In this document: positions 34,395 through 43,773 of the stretch, piece by piece | Position numbering within the stretch: the stretch's first letter is position 1 | How the letters are laid out: each line of letters begins with the position of its first letter | Assembly: GCA_002344125.1 (NCBI GenBank) | Contig: DDTQ01000011.1 | Span: 393,245 to 457,244 of the forward strand | Reading direction: 5' to 3' | Source of the DNA: Ignavibacteria bacterium UBA2360 | GTDB lineage: Bacteria; Bacteroidota; Ignavibacteria; Tepidaquicellales; OLB5 | Length of the DNA: 64,000 nucleotides | Program-made: the position numbers and the translations under genes | The notes under the pieces: generated by a model | Databases searched by the model: none | What the model saw: only the letters and a program-made list of their open reading frames with translations | What the model was told of the DNA's origin: nothing

Positions 34395-35840
34395 TCAATC
34401 AACGATTCTGAATTCGTTTAATTTATCTTTTAACCAATTCCTTGCGTACATTGATCCGGTTTCCGCGTTAAACTCATCTTTCAGTTTTTGAAGCTCAAAC
34501 TCTGCGCCAATGCCGGTTTTGAGTTTCAGCAGCCTTGAGGCGAATCGCAGAAACATTTTTGAGTTATTCCTGTTCAGTTCGGGCAGTTCTTTATTATGTT
34601 TCAGGTATTTCAGTGTTGAAGCTATCAGCAGTTCCGCTTCATCAAAATTTGAAGCGTCATACTCCATGCAGAAAAGGAACAATTTAGAATCGAGGTAATG
34701 AATAAAATCACGGTAATCCACTTTGGCAAGGTTTATCCTTGCGGCTTTGGGTTCACCTTTAAAGCAATTTATTTTGGCAAACAGAAGATTCACGATGTTT
34801 TTCCTGATTGGATCATTTACGGAATCAGCATATTTCTTCACGAAGTATTCCGCCCATTTAATATCATTCAGATGGAGCGCCGTATCAGCAGCCTGCTTAA
34901 AAGTATAGAGATGAATTTTATCTTTGCCGGAATCGTAAAGCAAGCCCTTGGAGTCCAGAATTTTATACAGGCCCAGCAGCGGTTTACGGAAAAAGTGATC
35001 CCCTTCTGATATTCTGATAGTCAAGTAATTATACAGATCGCTGTAAAAATCGATCAACTGCGCGTGAGACAATGTATTTTCCGCGGATTCCAGGTACTCA
35101 CGGTATTCAATAACCTGCTCTTCGGCTGCAGAGCCCAGCATGTTAAGCATCAGGTACTTCAGGTAAATATCGGGATAATTCTTTTTTATATTCGCCGTGT
35201 TTTCGCTTATGTGCTCCATTATTTCAGCGTACATTCCTTTGTTGTATTTCTTTGTACTGTTGAGCTTTTCCTTGGAATGCATAAGCTGGTAAAGATACAG
35301 TTTTCTGCCTATAAAATAGGCATCCAGATACTCACTTTCGGCTTCAAGGGAAGGTGAGTATTTATGAAATTGAGAGCTATCTTCCAGCAGATTAAGCTCT
35401 TCGTATGCGGCTGCCATAATTTTGAATTTGGACTCTGATGAAGGGAGTTTTTTGAGCTGTTTAAGCAGGTACTGCAGTGTAAGCTGTGATTTAGCGGTAA
35501 AACCTTTTTCTCTGTACACGCGTGCAAGCGAAAGTTCGTTTTCACTTTCTTCTGCGCAGCAGTATTGAGAAACCAAAAATCTTTCGAGTGCGCGGTTGAA
35601 ATCACTGAAGAGCTTACGCAGCGCGCTGCTATCTGAATCGCTTTTCAGTATTCCGGAGGCCAGCTGCTGCCTGGAGATCTTTCCGGCAATAATATCATCT
35701 TTGCTTCGGGTAATGTTGTTAAAAAGCCTGATAAGGCGGTCGGGAACATTGAAATACGGTGACTTCAGAAAATTGCCGAAAGCGACAAGTTCATCGCCGG
35801 AAAGCAAAGAAAATATATGCGAAATATCATTTTTTTGCAT
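34395..35840 (-). CDS. Lineage-specific helical-repeat protein, family member 4
   Basis: A 481-residue full-length member of the family at 14186 and 17995. The N-terminal block reads HIFSLLSGDELVAFGNFLKS followed by PYFNVPDRLIRLFNNI. The body is all-helical with TPR-like pairs (LFAKINCFKGEPKAARINLA; LFLFCMEYDASNFDEAELLI). No signal peptide. It is monocistronic, bounded by a terminator on its 3' side. With the truncated member at 33257, this second cluster lies about 15 kb from the first. Function unknown. Confidence 0.8.
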   Translation of the reverse strand: MQKNDISHIFSLLSGDELVAFGNFLKSPYFNVPDRLIRLFNNITRSKDDIIAGKISRQQLASGILKSDSDSSALRKLFSDFNRALERFLVSQYCCAEESENELSLARVYREKGFTAKSQLTLQYLLKQLKKLPSSESKFKIMAAAYEELNLLEDSSQFHKYSPSLEAESEYLDAYFIGRKLYLYQLMHSKEKLNSTKKYNKGMYAEIMEHISENTANIKKNYPDIYLKYLMLNMLGSAAEEQVIEYREYLESAENTLSHAQLIDFYSDLYNYLTIRISEGDHFFRKPLLGLYKILDSKGLLYDSGKDKIHLYTFKQAADTALHLNDIKWAEYFVKKYADSVNDPIRKNIVNLLFAKINCFKGEPKAARINLAKVDYRDFIHYLDSKLFLFCMEYDASNFDEAELLIASTLKYLKHNKELPELNRNNSKMFLRFASRLLKLKTGIGAEFELQKLKDEFNAETGSMYARNWLKDKLNEFRIVD

Positions 35841-35978
35841 ATTCGCTTAGACTTATAAATGAAATTTTTGAGAAATTATTTCCTAAAATATGTTATTTTT
35901 CAGGAACAAACAAATATAAACAGAAGTGAAACCGTTTAAATGTACGGTGTTCGCTAAAACAATCCGCGATTTGTTTCT

Positions 35979-36009
35979 TTTGTAATTAGAACGCTATGGG
36001 TTATTTTTG
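35979..36009 (+). promoter_or_regulatory. Promoter (TTTG-N19-TATTTTTG) of the DUF3829 lipoprotein
   Basis: TTTG at 35979-35982, 19 bases, TATTTTTG at 36002-36009, 43 bases before the ATG at 36053, which has GGAGG at -16 to -12. Confidence 0.72.
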
Positions 36010-36052
36010 TATAACAGAAAAAACTAAATAAAATTCGGAGGCAAAACATATT

Positions 36053-37111
36053 ATGTATAAACTTAAATTAATTTCCGGACTTGTTATAGCCGCTTTGCTT
36101 GTAATGAGCTGCTCTATGGTAGATAAGCTTAAAGAAAAGATAAGCTCAAAAGATAAAGAAAGCAGCAAGGAAGAAACAAAAAAAGAGGAAACAAAAGAAG
36201 TAACATCTACTGCCGACCTGGAATTTTACAACAAGTACATTGAAGTATCCAATAAGGTCCAGGATGCAGGCGAAAAGGTATATAAGGATTATATGAGCGA
36301 CGTTCCTGCGGCGGCTTCAATCAGCAAAAGCTCATTTATTATGGCCATATCATTCAAACTTTCAGCGGATAACCTTGAGCGGGTATATAAGGAGTATCAG
36401 AGATCGTTATATGATGGCGGCGCGCTTTCAAAGCTAAACGCTTCAGCGGATATGAAAAACGAGATAGAGGGAAATTTCAAGGATGTGTTAAAGAGCATGG
36501 AAGATTACTTTAATACTTCCAGGAAAGTTGCGGAGTATTACACAAAGAATGAATATAAAAATGATCTTTCAAAAGCCGAAGGCTATGATGAAGAAATGAA
36601 GGCGGTTTACGGAAAGTATAAAGCCGCGTTTGATAAATTTTCAGCATCAGTTAAAAAGTATAAACCGCAGCGTAAGAACCGCGATATTGAATCAATAAGC
36701 AATCCCGATGAGAAATCTGTGGCTATATTAATGAACTCATATGAGAACACGCTTGATATGGCTGAGGAGTTTTACGATGCTTTCAGCGGACTTGAGTATA
36801 ACGGGGATATTTCAAGATCAAAAGATAAGTTCAGAGAATTTGAAGCATCCTTTAAAGATGAAAAAAGCTCGGTGCTGAACGCTTCGTTTTCGGATAAGAC
36901 GAAGTATATGAAGTACAGCTATGAAGATTATTTTGTTAAGATGACAAATATGTTTATAGAGGCGGGAACGAAGTTTTATGATAAGGCGCCTTCTGCAAAG
37001 GATGAGCGGGAGTTCAACAGGCTTTATGATGATGTTGTGAATAATTATAATTATATGATAACGGCGTATAATACTAACATAAATATTGTTAATAGTTTTA
37101 GGGTGTATTAG
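36053..37111 (+). CDS. Lipoprotein of the YiiG/DUF3829 type
   Basis: A 352-residue lipoprotein. The signal ends in LVMSC, with the lipobox cysteine at about residue 21. A charged low-complexity linker rich in K, E and S follows (about 25-52). The remainder is helical (ADLEFYNKYIEVSNKVQDAG; NNYNYMITAYNTNINIVNSF) and fits the DUF3829 family. The protein should be anchored to the outer or inner membrane facing the periplasm. Single gene with its own promoter. No biochemical role is known to me. Confidence 0.82.
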   Translation: MYKLKLISGLVIAALLVMSCSMVDKLKEKISSKDKESSKEETKKEETKEVTSTADLEFYNKYIEVSNKVQDAGEKVYKDYMSDVPAAASISKSSFIMAISFKLSADNLERVYKEYQRSLYDGGALSKLNASADMKNEIEGNFKDVLKSMEDYFNTSRKVAEYYTKNEYKNDLSKAEGYDEEMKAVYGKYKAAFDKFSASVKKYKPQRKNRDIESISNPDEKSVAILMNSYENTLDMAEEFYDAFSGLEYNGDISRSKDKFREFEASFKDEKSSVLNASFSDKTKYMKYSYEDYFVKMTNMFIEAGTKFYDKAPSAKDEREFNRLYDDVVNNYNYMITAYNTNINIVNSFRVY

Positions 37112-37222
37112 GTGTATTACCAGTATTTGCTCACTATTTAATCTTAGGAGCGGAAATGAAAGGCGTAAGCCGACTCCGGGGTTGTTGCTTTCCTTAGTGG
37201 TATTTTAAATTCAAAGTGACCA

Positions 37223-37282
37223 CCCCTCAATCAATTTCCTGCGGAAATAGATTTCCTCCCCTCCTTAGAAAAGGAGGGGAGC
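37223..37282. repeat. CCCCTCCT...AGGAGGGG inverted repeat
   Basis: CCCCTCCT-tagaaa-AGGAGGGGAGCT. The same module occurs at 11456-11482 and, in variant form with an inserted aaaaactgca segment, at 38354-38398 and 63781-63821. It belongs to a dispersed intergenic repeat family of the genome. Confidence 0.6.
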
Positions 37283-37296
37283 TGTTAAGAATCCTA

Positions 37297-37341
37297 CTCA
37301 CCCACTCATCCACTCATCCACTCATCCGTTCATCCATTCAC
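37297..37341. repeat. 8-bp tandem repeat (ctcatcca)
   Basis: About five units of ctcatcca or ttcatcca in the gap before the stop of the 37350 gene. Confidence 0.7.
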
Positions 37342-37349
37342 GTGCACAC

Positions 37350-38186
37350 CTACGGGAACATGAATCCGATTCCTCCGCTTGCGAACATATCGGGTGCGCG
37401 CTCGGATATTCCGAATCCGCCCTGAACAACGGTCATTACGCTGCGTGAAAAACGGTAAGTTAATCCTGCGGCAATCCTGTGATCCGGTTTTCGCTCATGC
37501 TGAAAGCAACTGAAGGTTTCGGCGAACGCGCCGAGTTTTTTGCTTACATTCGCGTTCAGTGAGGCCGAATAGCTGCCGTATTTATAGGTAAAATTATCGT
37601 ACACATTCCACCCGTAACCGGCATTAACACCTATACTGAAATCTTTTGCAATGTTCTTCTGCAGCATAAGCCTGAAAACGGGTGAAACATAATCCATGTG
37701 GAAATAATAATTCCCTGCAGGAATAAATACATCTGCTTTAATTGCTGTTGAGGGAATTAACTTGTTTTCTTCGAGCAGCTTCACTTTTATTCCCGCTTCG
37801 ATGGGTCCGCCGGAATATATACCATTTCTGCGTCCATCAAAAAACCATGAGTCACTTGATAAAGTACCGTAAAACTCCTGTATAAAAACGAAACCCAGCC
37901 TGAGCTCCACATTCTTTAGTACTCCGATTCTGAATGCCAAAGCCGGATTGTTGATTCGCATGCTATAATAAGTTGCCGTGTATTGTTCGGGCGTTCCGCT
38001 AAGCTGAGTAAAAGTGTTTTCGGTGTACCAGATGCTTCCGCCAACTTCCAACTGCACTTTCCACTGCGAGATAATATCAGTTGATAAAGTCACTTTGGAG
38101 TGATCAACAGAGAACACTGAATCAGCCTGTGAAAATATATTGATCGTGAAAATAAAAACCAGAAGAAAAAGGATAGTTGTTTTCAT
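37350..38186 (-). CDS. Outer-membrane beta-barrel protein, MetA-pathway transporter type (copy 1)
   Basis: A 278-residue protein with a signal peptide (about 1-20) and alternating amphipathic strands through to an aromatic end (GGIGFMFP). The pattern IGVLKNVELRLGFVFIQEFY, then GIKVKLLEENKLIPSTAIKA and ERKPDHRIAAGLTYRFSRSV, matches the family named after phenol-degradation MetA, a class of outer-membrane channels of broad distribution. The 38443 gene is a paralogue. The transported compound is unknown; the phenol label should not be taken literally. Confidence 0.78.
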   Translation of the reverse strand: MKTTILFLLVFIFTINIFSQADSVFSVDHSKVTLSTDIISQWKVQLEVGGSIWYTENTFTQLSGTPEQYTATYYSMRINNPALAFRIGVLKNVELRLGFVFIQEFYGTLSSDSWFFDGRRNGIYSGGPIEAGIKVKLLEENKLIPSTAIKADVFIPAGNYYFHMDYVSPVFRLMLQKNIAKDFSIGVNAGYGWNVYDNFTYKYGSYSASLNANVSKKLGAFAETFSCFQHERKPDHRIAAGLTYRFSRSVMTVVQGGFGISERAPDMFASGGIGFMFP

Positions 38187-38442
38187 GATGAGATTTTGTT
38201 AAAGTTATATCTCAAAATGCGGAAATTTTAGGAATTATAAAATGATGATAATCATTCGATTGTATGAGAAAAGCATATGATTGTTTCGAAATGCAGATAT
38301 TAGAAATATGTTATTATGAGTTTTTACCACCTCGTCCTGCTAAAGCAGGCCTTCCCCTCCTAAAAAACTGCACTGGCAGTAAGGCAGGAGGGGAGCTTAT
38401 ACAAATCCAACTCACATACTTACTTGCTTAGTCACAAACAAA

Positions 38443-39222
38443 CTACTTCGGCAGCCTTACAGATACGCCGCCGCCAATGAAATAATCGGGTGAGCGTTCC
38501 GAAATGCCGAAGCCGAAGGCAAGATCAACCTGCACATTTTTTAAAATGAGGTAGGTTAAGCCCGCGTCAAACCGGTGATCGGGGGAGGTTTTCTGCGGCA
38601 TAAAGCCATATAGCTCAACAAATCCCGAAAGTTTTTTAACCAGGCTTGCGCCGAGTGCGATTGTATAGAGTCCGGTTGCACCGGGTTCACCTGAACCGAA
38701 TTCGCCTCCAATATTATATGAAAGCGAAAATCGTTTACCGAGGCTGTTTGTCATTGCGAAGCGGAACTCTGTGCCAATGTAATCAGACTGGAACGCACTG
38801 TTTTCCTTAAACGGAATTGAAACACTCAAAAGCAGCGCAGTTTCGGGCATTGATCCTTTTTCTGTAAATAGCTTTATTTTTGTGCCCGCCATTATAGGAC
38901 CCATGCCGCTTTCGCTGGTAGAAGTACCGCTGATGGTAGTTTTACTGTTATTAACTTCAATGCCGGCGCGAAGCTCAACATTTTTTGCAATTCCATATCT
39001 TAACAGAACTGAAGGCGCGGAAAGAGAGCTTGTCTTAACATCCTTAACAGGCTCGTCGTGCTCAGAAACCACGCCGGCTTCGATCTGGAAGAAACCCTTA
39101 TCCATTAAATAGGGTGATTCAGACTGATCGGGTCTATCGGTGGAAATATCATCAACCTGTGAAAATGAATATTGGGTAACAGAAATTACGCAAAATAAAA
39201 CTATGACAAATATTTTTTTCAT
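38443..39222 (-). CDS. Outer-membrane beta-barrel protein, MetA-pathway transporter type (copy 2)
   Basis: A 259-residue paralogue of the product of 37350-38186. It has a signal peptide (about 1-21) and then the family opening DDISTDRPDQSESPYLMDKG. GIAKNVELRAGIEV, MAGTKIKLFTEKGSMPETAL and SPDHRFDAGLTYLILKNVQV follow, with a C-terminal FGFGISERSPDYFIGGG shared with copy 1. DRPDQ near the start is highly conserved in this family. The two genes are 256 bases apart with a dispersed repeat between, so they may be transcribed separately. Confidence 0.82.
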   Translation of the reverse strand: MKKIFVIVLFCVISVTQYSFSQVDDISTDRPDQSESPYLMDKGFFQIEAGVVSEHDEPVKDVKTSSLSAPSVLLRYGIAKNVELRAGIEVNNSKTTISGTSTSESGMGPIMAGTKIKLFTEKGSMPETALLLSVSIPFKENSAFQSDYIGTEFRFAMTNSLGKRFSLSYNIGGEFGSGEPGATGLYTIALGASLVKKLSGFVELYGFMPQKTSPDHRFDAGLTYLILKNVQVDLAFGFGISERSPDYFIGGGVSVRLPK

Positions 39223-39371
39223 GTTTAATCGTTTTTTTTATCGAGGCTTGCCAAAGGCACTCCTTTGGAGAAAACCCCATTCTATTCTTAAATTACACCC
39301 CGCAGTAAACTGCAGGGCAAACTAACCGGGAATGATCAATTAATTTAATTTCCTGTTAACACATCACATCT

Positions 39372-40043
39372 CTACTGAAAGAACGGAAATGGTATTGTAA
39401 CCATTCTCACCAGCGAAAGCACAAGAATAACGACACCAAGTATAACATAGGTCTTCTGCATAACGGAGTGTGTTTTCAGAGAGGCTAAACCAAGGAAAAA
39501 CAGTACTACCGTAAACAACACAGTGCATAAAGTGAAATCATCGCCATACTTATTGGCAGAATTGCCTTTGGTCAGCAAAACTTTTGCTGAATCGTTATGT
39601 TGAGCTGATTCATCAAGCCTTGCCATAATGCTATCAAGATAAGCCGCCTGTTCTTTATCATATTCGCTTACATCTTTCGGGTCATCTGCGAGATCCTTCT
39701 GCAGCCCGGGGCTTAATTTGGTAAAGAAATATGCCGCGTCTTCCACGTCTCCTTTTTCGGTGTTTTCTTTCCATTCAGAATAAATGATATCATCTTTCAT
39801 GTCGTTAACTTCAAAGGAATTGAGATCACTTAACGCTTCGAGGTAGATAGTGTTGCCGTGGTTTGTAATTGTTACTGACTGTGTATAGCTTGACTGCATT
39901 TCGCCGCCCCAAAGCGCTGAGCAATATGCCGCGAACGCTCCCAGAATTGTAGTTAGCCCCAGCAGGACTGTTATTATCACTTCAAGCTTGGTTGCTTTTT
40001 CGGGTGTGTTACTTTCCGCGGGTGGTTTTGTTTCTTCTGCCAT
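39372..40043 (-). CDS. Membrane protein, DUF4337-like
   Basis: A 223-residue protein with one transmembrane helix near the N-terminus (about 22-45, EVIITVLLGLTTILGAFAAY), a long polar middle segment, and two helices at the C-terminus (about 172-190 and 198-215). The layout and the CSALWGGEMQSSYTQSV block resemble DUF4337 proteins. It follows the metal-permease gene with an 84-base gap on the same strand. No link to metal uptake is visible in the sequence. Confidence 0.68.
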   Translation of the reverse strand: MAEETKPPAESNTPEKATKLEVIITVLLGLTTILGAFAAYCSALWGGEMQSSYTQSVTITNHGNTIYLEALSDLNSFEVNDMKDDIIYSEWKENTEKGDVEDAAYFFTKLSPGLQKDLADDPKDVSEYDKEQAAYLDSIMARLDESAQHNDSAKVLLTKGNSANKYGDDFTLCTVLFTVVLFFLGLASLKTHSVMQKTYVILGVVILVLSLVRMVTIPFPFFQ

Positions 40044-40127
40044 TATTCTGCTTCCTCCTGTAGTTTTTTATAATCCAATCAGCAAATATAATACTAATTT
40101 TTTGAATTTTACCGCTTTACATGGAAT

Positions 40128-41396
40128 TTATTTACGCGGAATTTCGGAGCCATGGGGATCCTTTTCGGGGTAACCAAGCTCTTCATCAAGTTCATCAACC
40201 ATATCTTCGGTGAGCACATGTTCAACTTTTTCAGCTTCTGGGTGAATGTGCTCAAGATCAACCACATTTTTGCTGGTAATGTATGTTTCCCACAGCCTGT
40301 GAGTGCGTACCATACGCAGCGCTTCCTTAACGCCCTGATCGGTGAGAAAATATGAGCCGTTGGTTTTGCTCATAAGCCCTTTACTTATGAGCGTGCTTAT
40401 CGCGCTTTCAACTCTGCCGTTGGATATTCCAAGTTCATTTGCGATCTTATCGGCAAGTTCAGTTTTACCGGTTTCATCTTTGAAGCGGTAAGAAAGCTTG
40501 ATGACATCTTCTATAAGTACCATTTTTGAAGCAGACCTTCTGCGGAAGAGTTTTGTAACAACGCCTTCTTTGGGTGAAAATAAAAAAGCCAGCAAAAACA
40601 GCGCTACGGCAACAAGAACAATTGAAGCGCCGGAGGCAAAATTAAAATGGTATGAAAGATAGAGTCCCGTAACAGCAGAGATCATTCCGAACATTGCGGA
40701 GAGCAGCAGAATTTTTTTCAGGTTGCTGGAAAGCAAATAGGCTGTAGCCGGTGGTGTGATGAGCATTGCGATAATAAGAATTACGCCCACTGACTGCAAA
40801 CCCGCTACAATAGACATAGAAAGCAGCGTCATCAGCATGTAATGCACCAGGGTTGTTGAAATACCGATGGTTAAAGCCATTGTGGGATCGAATGAAGTAA
40901 GCAGAAGCTGCTTGTAAAAAAGCAGTATGCAAAGAATTATCACAACCATTATAACAAGTGAAAGCGTTATATCACCTGTTGAAACGCCAAGCACATCACC
41001 GAAGAGGTATGAGGAAAGATCGATATGCACCTGTTTAAGCTGTGAGACCAGCAAAATACCGAGCGCGAAAGCGCCGGTAAAGATTATTCCGATGGATGTA
41101 TCTTCTTTGATTTTGGAATTCCTGTTAACAAAACCAATAAGCAGTACTGTTAAAATTCCCGAGACAACAGCGCCGATAAACAGCGCCACTTCACTTTTGC
41201 CGGCAACCATGAAGCTAACGACAACACCGGGCAGAACGGCATGCGCAAGCGCATCGCCAATGAGCGACATTCTGCGCAGCATAATATATGTGCCTATCAG
41301 CCCGCAGCTGATACCTATGGTTATGGATGCGATAAGCGCGCGCTGGATGAATTCGTATTGAACCGGCTCGAGTAAGTATTTAGAGAAAATATCCAA
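40128..41396 (-). CDS. Metal ABC transporter permease fused to a DtxR-type regulatory domain
   Basis: A 422-residue fusion. Residues 1-280 are an ABC-3 family permease (ZnuB/MntB type) with about eight or nine helices, opening with YEFIQRALIASITIGISCGL and including MSLIGDALAHAVLPGV. Residues about 295-422 are a DtxR/MntR-like winged helix and dimerisation domain (IANELGISNGRVESAISTLI, then HRLWETYI, HPEAEKVEHVL, ELDEELGYPEKDPHGSEIP). It works with the ATPase at 41858 and the binding protein at 42613. The tail may sense cytoplasmic Mn or Fe and gate transport, or regulate genes. Confidence 0.9.
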   Translation of the reverse strand: MDIFSKYLLEPVQYEFIQRALIASITIGISCGLIGTYIMLRRMSLIGDALAHAVLPGVVVSFMVAGKSEVALFIGAVVSGILTVLLIGFVNRNSKIKEDTSIGIIFTGAFALGILLVSQLKQVHIDLSSYLFGDVLGVSTGDITLSLVIMVVIILCILLFYKQLLLTSFDPTMALTIGISTTLVHYMLMTLLSMSIVAGLQSVGVILIIAMLITPPATAYLLSSNLKKILLLSAMFGMISAVTGLYLSYHFNFASGASIVLVAVALFLLAFLFSPKEGVVTKLFRRRSASKMVLIEDVIKLSYRFKDETGKTELADKIANELGISNGRVESAISTLISKGLMSKTNGSYFLTDQGVKEALRMVRTHRLWETYITSKNVVDLEHIHPEAEKVEHVLTEDMVDELDEELGYPEKDPHGSEIPRK

Positions 41397-41857
41397 TATA
41401 GTTTACAATTGATAGTTTATATTTTTTTCTTCCTGATGTTTTTTCCGCTCAAATGGTGGTATCAGGATTTACAATGTTCAATTGCGGCTAAAGCCGCGTT
41501 TTTTCTATTCCAATAGAACTCCGCTCTAAAGAGCGGAGCTATTCAAAAAGCAATGAACTATTATTATTGCGACTCTGTGCTATGTGACTCCAAAAGATAT
41601 GCGCCTCTGCGCTTCTGCGGCTATGTGACTATGTTATCCCTATTCTCAATCCATATAAGCTGACCAGTTTAAAAAATGAACTTTTAAACTTCTATTTTTT
41701 TGTGTTGCCATGACCTTTTGGTCGAGGATCAATATGAACGATGTAACCGGCTTTAGCCGGGATTGGTCTTAAAACATTTAAATAATCAGCTGGTTAACCA
41801 TTCAGGTTATCAACCGCTCAACTACTCAACCACTCAACTACTCAACCACTCAACTAC
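41397..41857. other. Repeat-filled gap inside the metal-transport cluster
   Basis: 460 bases without a gene. They contain the REP-like palindromes GCGGCTAAAGCCGC (41484-41497), CTCCGCTCTAAAGAGCGGAG (41519-41538), a degraded TGACC/GGTC module and CCGGCTTTAGCCGG (about 41745-41758), then 8-bp tandem repeats reaching the stop codon of the ATPase gene. Confidence 0.7.
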
Positions 41858-41866
41858 TCAGCCACT
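41811..41866. repeat. 8-bp tandem repeat (ctcaacta/ctcaacca)
   Basis: About six alternating units of ctcaacta and ctcaacca, running into the 3' end of the ATPase gene (stop at 41858-41860). Confidence 0.75.
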
Positions 41867-42604
41867 GACCAACTCTTCAGTTTTCTGCAGCATCGTTAAT
41901 CTTCCGCCGTATGTTTTATTTACAAGCTCCGGAGTAAAAACCTTTTCTGAATCGCCGTAGGCAATAAGAGTTTGATTTATCATAATGAGCTTATCAAAAT
42001 AATTTTTTACCATGCTTAGATCGTGGTGCACAACTAGCAGTGTTTTGCCGATCCCCTTTAATTCTTTCATTAGCTTGAAGATGGCGCGTTCTGTCTTTGC
42101 ATCAACTCCAACGAAGGGTTCATCAAGGAAATAGATATCACTTTCCTGCGCGAGAGCGCGTGCGAGGAACACTCTTTGCTGCTGCCCGCCAGAGAGCTGC
42201 CTTATCTGCCGTTTAGCGTATTTATCCATTTCGACTTTTTCGAGTACCTGCCTTACTATTTCTTTATCGCCGGCTTTTGGGAATCCCACAATTGGCAGGT
42301 GGGCATAGCGCCCCATCATTACTACATCTTCAACGTTGATAGGGAAATCCCAGTCAAACTGTTCCCGCTGCGGGATGTATGAAATACGCTTTCGTGAGCG
42401 GTCAATATTTTCACCGAAGATCTTTATATCGCCTGTATCAAAGGGCAGCAGACCGAGCATGCCTTTGAGCAGGGTGGATTTACCCGCGCCGTTTGGGCCG
42501 ATAATGCCGATCACGCTGCCGGGCTCAATATTAAGATTGACACCTTTTATTGCCGGTTTTTTATTGTATGAAATGGTTAGATTCTTTACAGTAATTACGT
42601 ACAT
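41858..42604 (-). CDS. Metal ABC transporter ATPase
   Basis: A 248-residue ATPase of the zinc/manganese uptake type. Walker A GPNGAGKST (about 35-43), Q-loop ISYIPQREQFDWDFP with the FDWDFP segment typical of metal importers, signature LSGGQQQRVFLARALAQ, Walker B IYFLDEPFVGVD and switch HHD. The C-terminal KVFTPELVNKTYGGRL is also family-like. It lies between the binding-protein gene (eight bases upstream) and the permease gene, from which a 461-base repeat-rich gap separates it. Confidence 0.93.
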   Translation of the reverse strand: MYVITVKNLTISYNKKPAIKGVNLNIEPGSVIGIIGPNGAGKSTLLKGMLGLLPFDTGDIKIFGENIDRSRKRISYIPQREQFDWDFPINVEDVVMMGRYAHLPIVGFPKAGDKEIVRQVLEKVEMDKYAKRQIRQLSGGQQQRVFLARALAQESDIYFLDEPFVGVDAKTERAIFKLMKELKGIGKTLLVVHHDLSMVKNYFDKLIMINQTLIAYGDSEKVFTPELVNKTYGGRLTMLQKTEELVSG

Positions 42605-42612
42605 TTCGTTTG

Positions 42613-43512
42613 TTATTTTAACGCTTTCACGATTGTATTAACATTGTGTGTTACGGCGCCTATGTATGTTCCTTCAAAGGTGCCTTCATCGCCAACGCTA
42701 TCGGAAAACAGTGTACCGCCAACTGTGGCTCCGGTTTCACGGGAAATTTCTTCAAGCAGTTTTGGATTTACGCTTGTTTCAATAAAAACAGAACTGAGCT
42801 TTCTTTCCTTAATAAGATCTATAAGCTTCTTTACATCTTCGGTCTGCGCTTTGGCTTCGGTGGATATTCCCTGCAGGCCCCGGACTTCAAGGCCGTATGC
42901 TTTGCCGAAATAGCGGAATGCGTCGTGTGAAGTTATAAGCACACGCTTTTCAGCGGGTATTTTTTGAATTTCGGTTTTTATCCAGCTATCCAGTGAATCA
43001 AGTTTTTTGGTATAGCTTTCAAGATTAGTTTTGTAATACTCTTCATTGGCTTTATCTTTTTCTATGAACGCCTTTGCTATGTTTGATGCGTATGTTTTAA
43101 CATATTGCACGTTGAACCATGCATGAGGGTCAGGGTCGCCAAAGCCCTTTTCATCGGTCATAGGCGTTAAGCCGTTTGAAACCGTAACAACGGTTTTATT
43201 GCCGCCGGCGTTATGCACCATTTCTTCTATCCAGTGCTCAAGCGCGAAACCGTTGATGAAAACCAGGTCACTTTCTGAAACGAGGCGGGGATCGTTGGGC
43301 TTGGGTTTATATGTGTGCGGATCGAGTCCAACCCCGCAAATACTTGTTGCGTCAACTTTATCTCCGCCGATATTTTTTACAATGTCATTTATTATAGTAA
43401 TGGATGATACTGCGGTTATTTTTCCGGTGGAGGTTTTGTTATTATTCTTGGCGCAGCCGAACAGAATTAATGTTGCGGCAATGATAGTAAATGCTTTGAA
43501 TGTTGTTTTCAT
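42613..43512 (-). CDS. Metal-binding lipoprotein of the ABC importer (Mn/Zn type)
   Basis: A 299-residue cluster A-I binding protein with a lipobox ending LFGC (cysteine about residue 20). Four predicted ligands follow the PsaA/MntC order: H in GLDPHTYKP, H in DPDPHAWFNV, E in ISTEAKAQTEDV and D in LFSDSVGDEG. The Zn-type extra histidine-rich loop is absent, so manganese is favoured over zinc; iron is possible. The start is eight bases from the ATPase gene on its 3' side. The MntR-like regulator gene lies 261 bases upstream on the same strand. Confidence 0.92.
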   Translation of the reverse strand: MKTTFKAFTIIAATLILFGCAKNNNKTSTGKITAVSSITIINDIVKNIGGDKVDATSICGVGLDPHTYKPKPNDPRLVSESDLVFINGFALEHWIEEMVHNAGGNKTVVTVSNGLTPMTDEKGFGDPDPHAWFNVQYVKTYASNIAKAFIEKDKANEEYYKTNLESYTKKLDSLDSWIKTEIQKIPAEKRVLITSHDAFRYFGKAYGLEVRGLQGISTEAKAQTEDVKKLIDLIKERKLSSVFIETSVNPKLLEEISRETGATVGGTLFSDSVGDEGTFEGTYIGAVTHNVNTIVKALK

Positions 43513-43773
43513 GTTTTAAATTTTTATCACCCTTCGACAAGCTCAGGGTGAGGATTCATTGTAATGTTGTCTTGCACTTCGCCCTCCCTATATAATTTGG
43601 CGCAGCTCACCCAGTAACAAGCGTTTAGTTGGTTACACACCCCGTCCGCCCCGGCATCTACCCTCCCCGCCTTTGGCGGGACAAGCTCCCGGGAGGGGAA
43701 TTAACTTTTGCGTTCAAGAAAATGTCTAAGACATTTTCGCAGTCCCGCGTTTCTGCTTAGCGGGATCACGTTC
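43513..43773. other. Intergenic repeats upstream of the metal-binding lipoprotein
   Basis: Holds the inverted repeats CACCCTTCGACAAGCTCAGG (about 43530-43553, arms caccct/agggtg), related to one at 59742-59765, and CCCTCCCCGCC...GGGAGGGG (about 43668-43699). No match to the MntR operator or the TAnnTTTG box was seen here, so the binding-protein gene may rely on read-through from the regulator promoter. Confidence 0.5.

Noticed and set aside
37350..39222. Phenol-degradation transport genes
   Set aside because: The barrel family bears the MetA name, but no aromatic-degradation genes are nearby, so only a generic outer-membrane channel call is supported.
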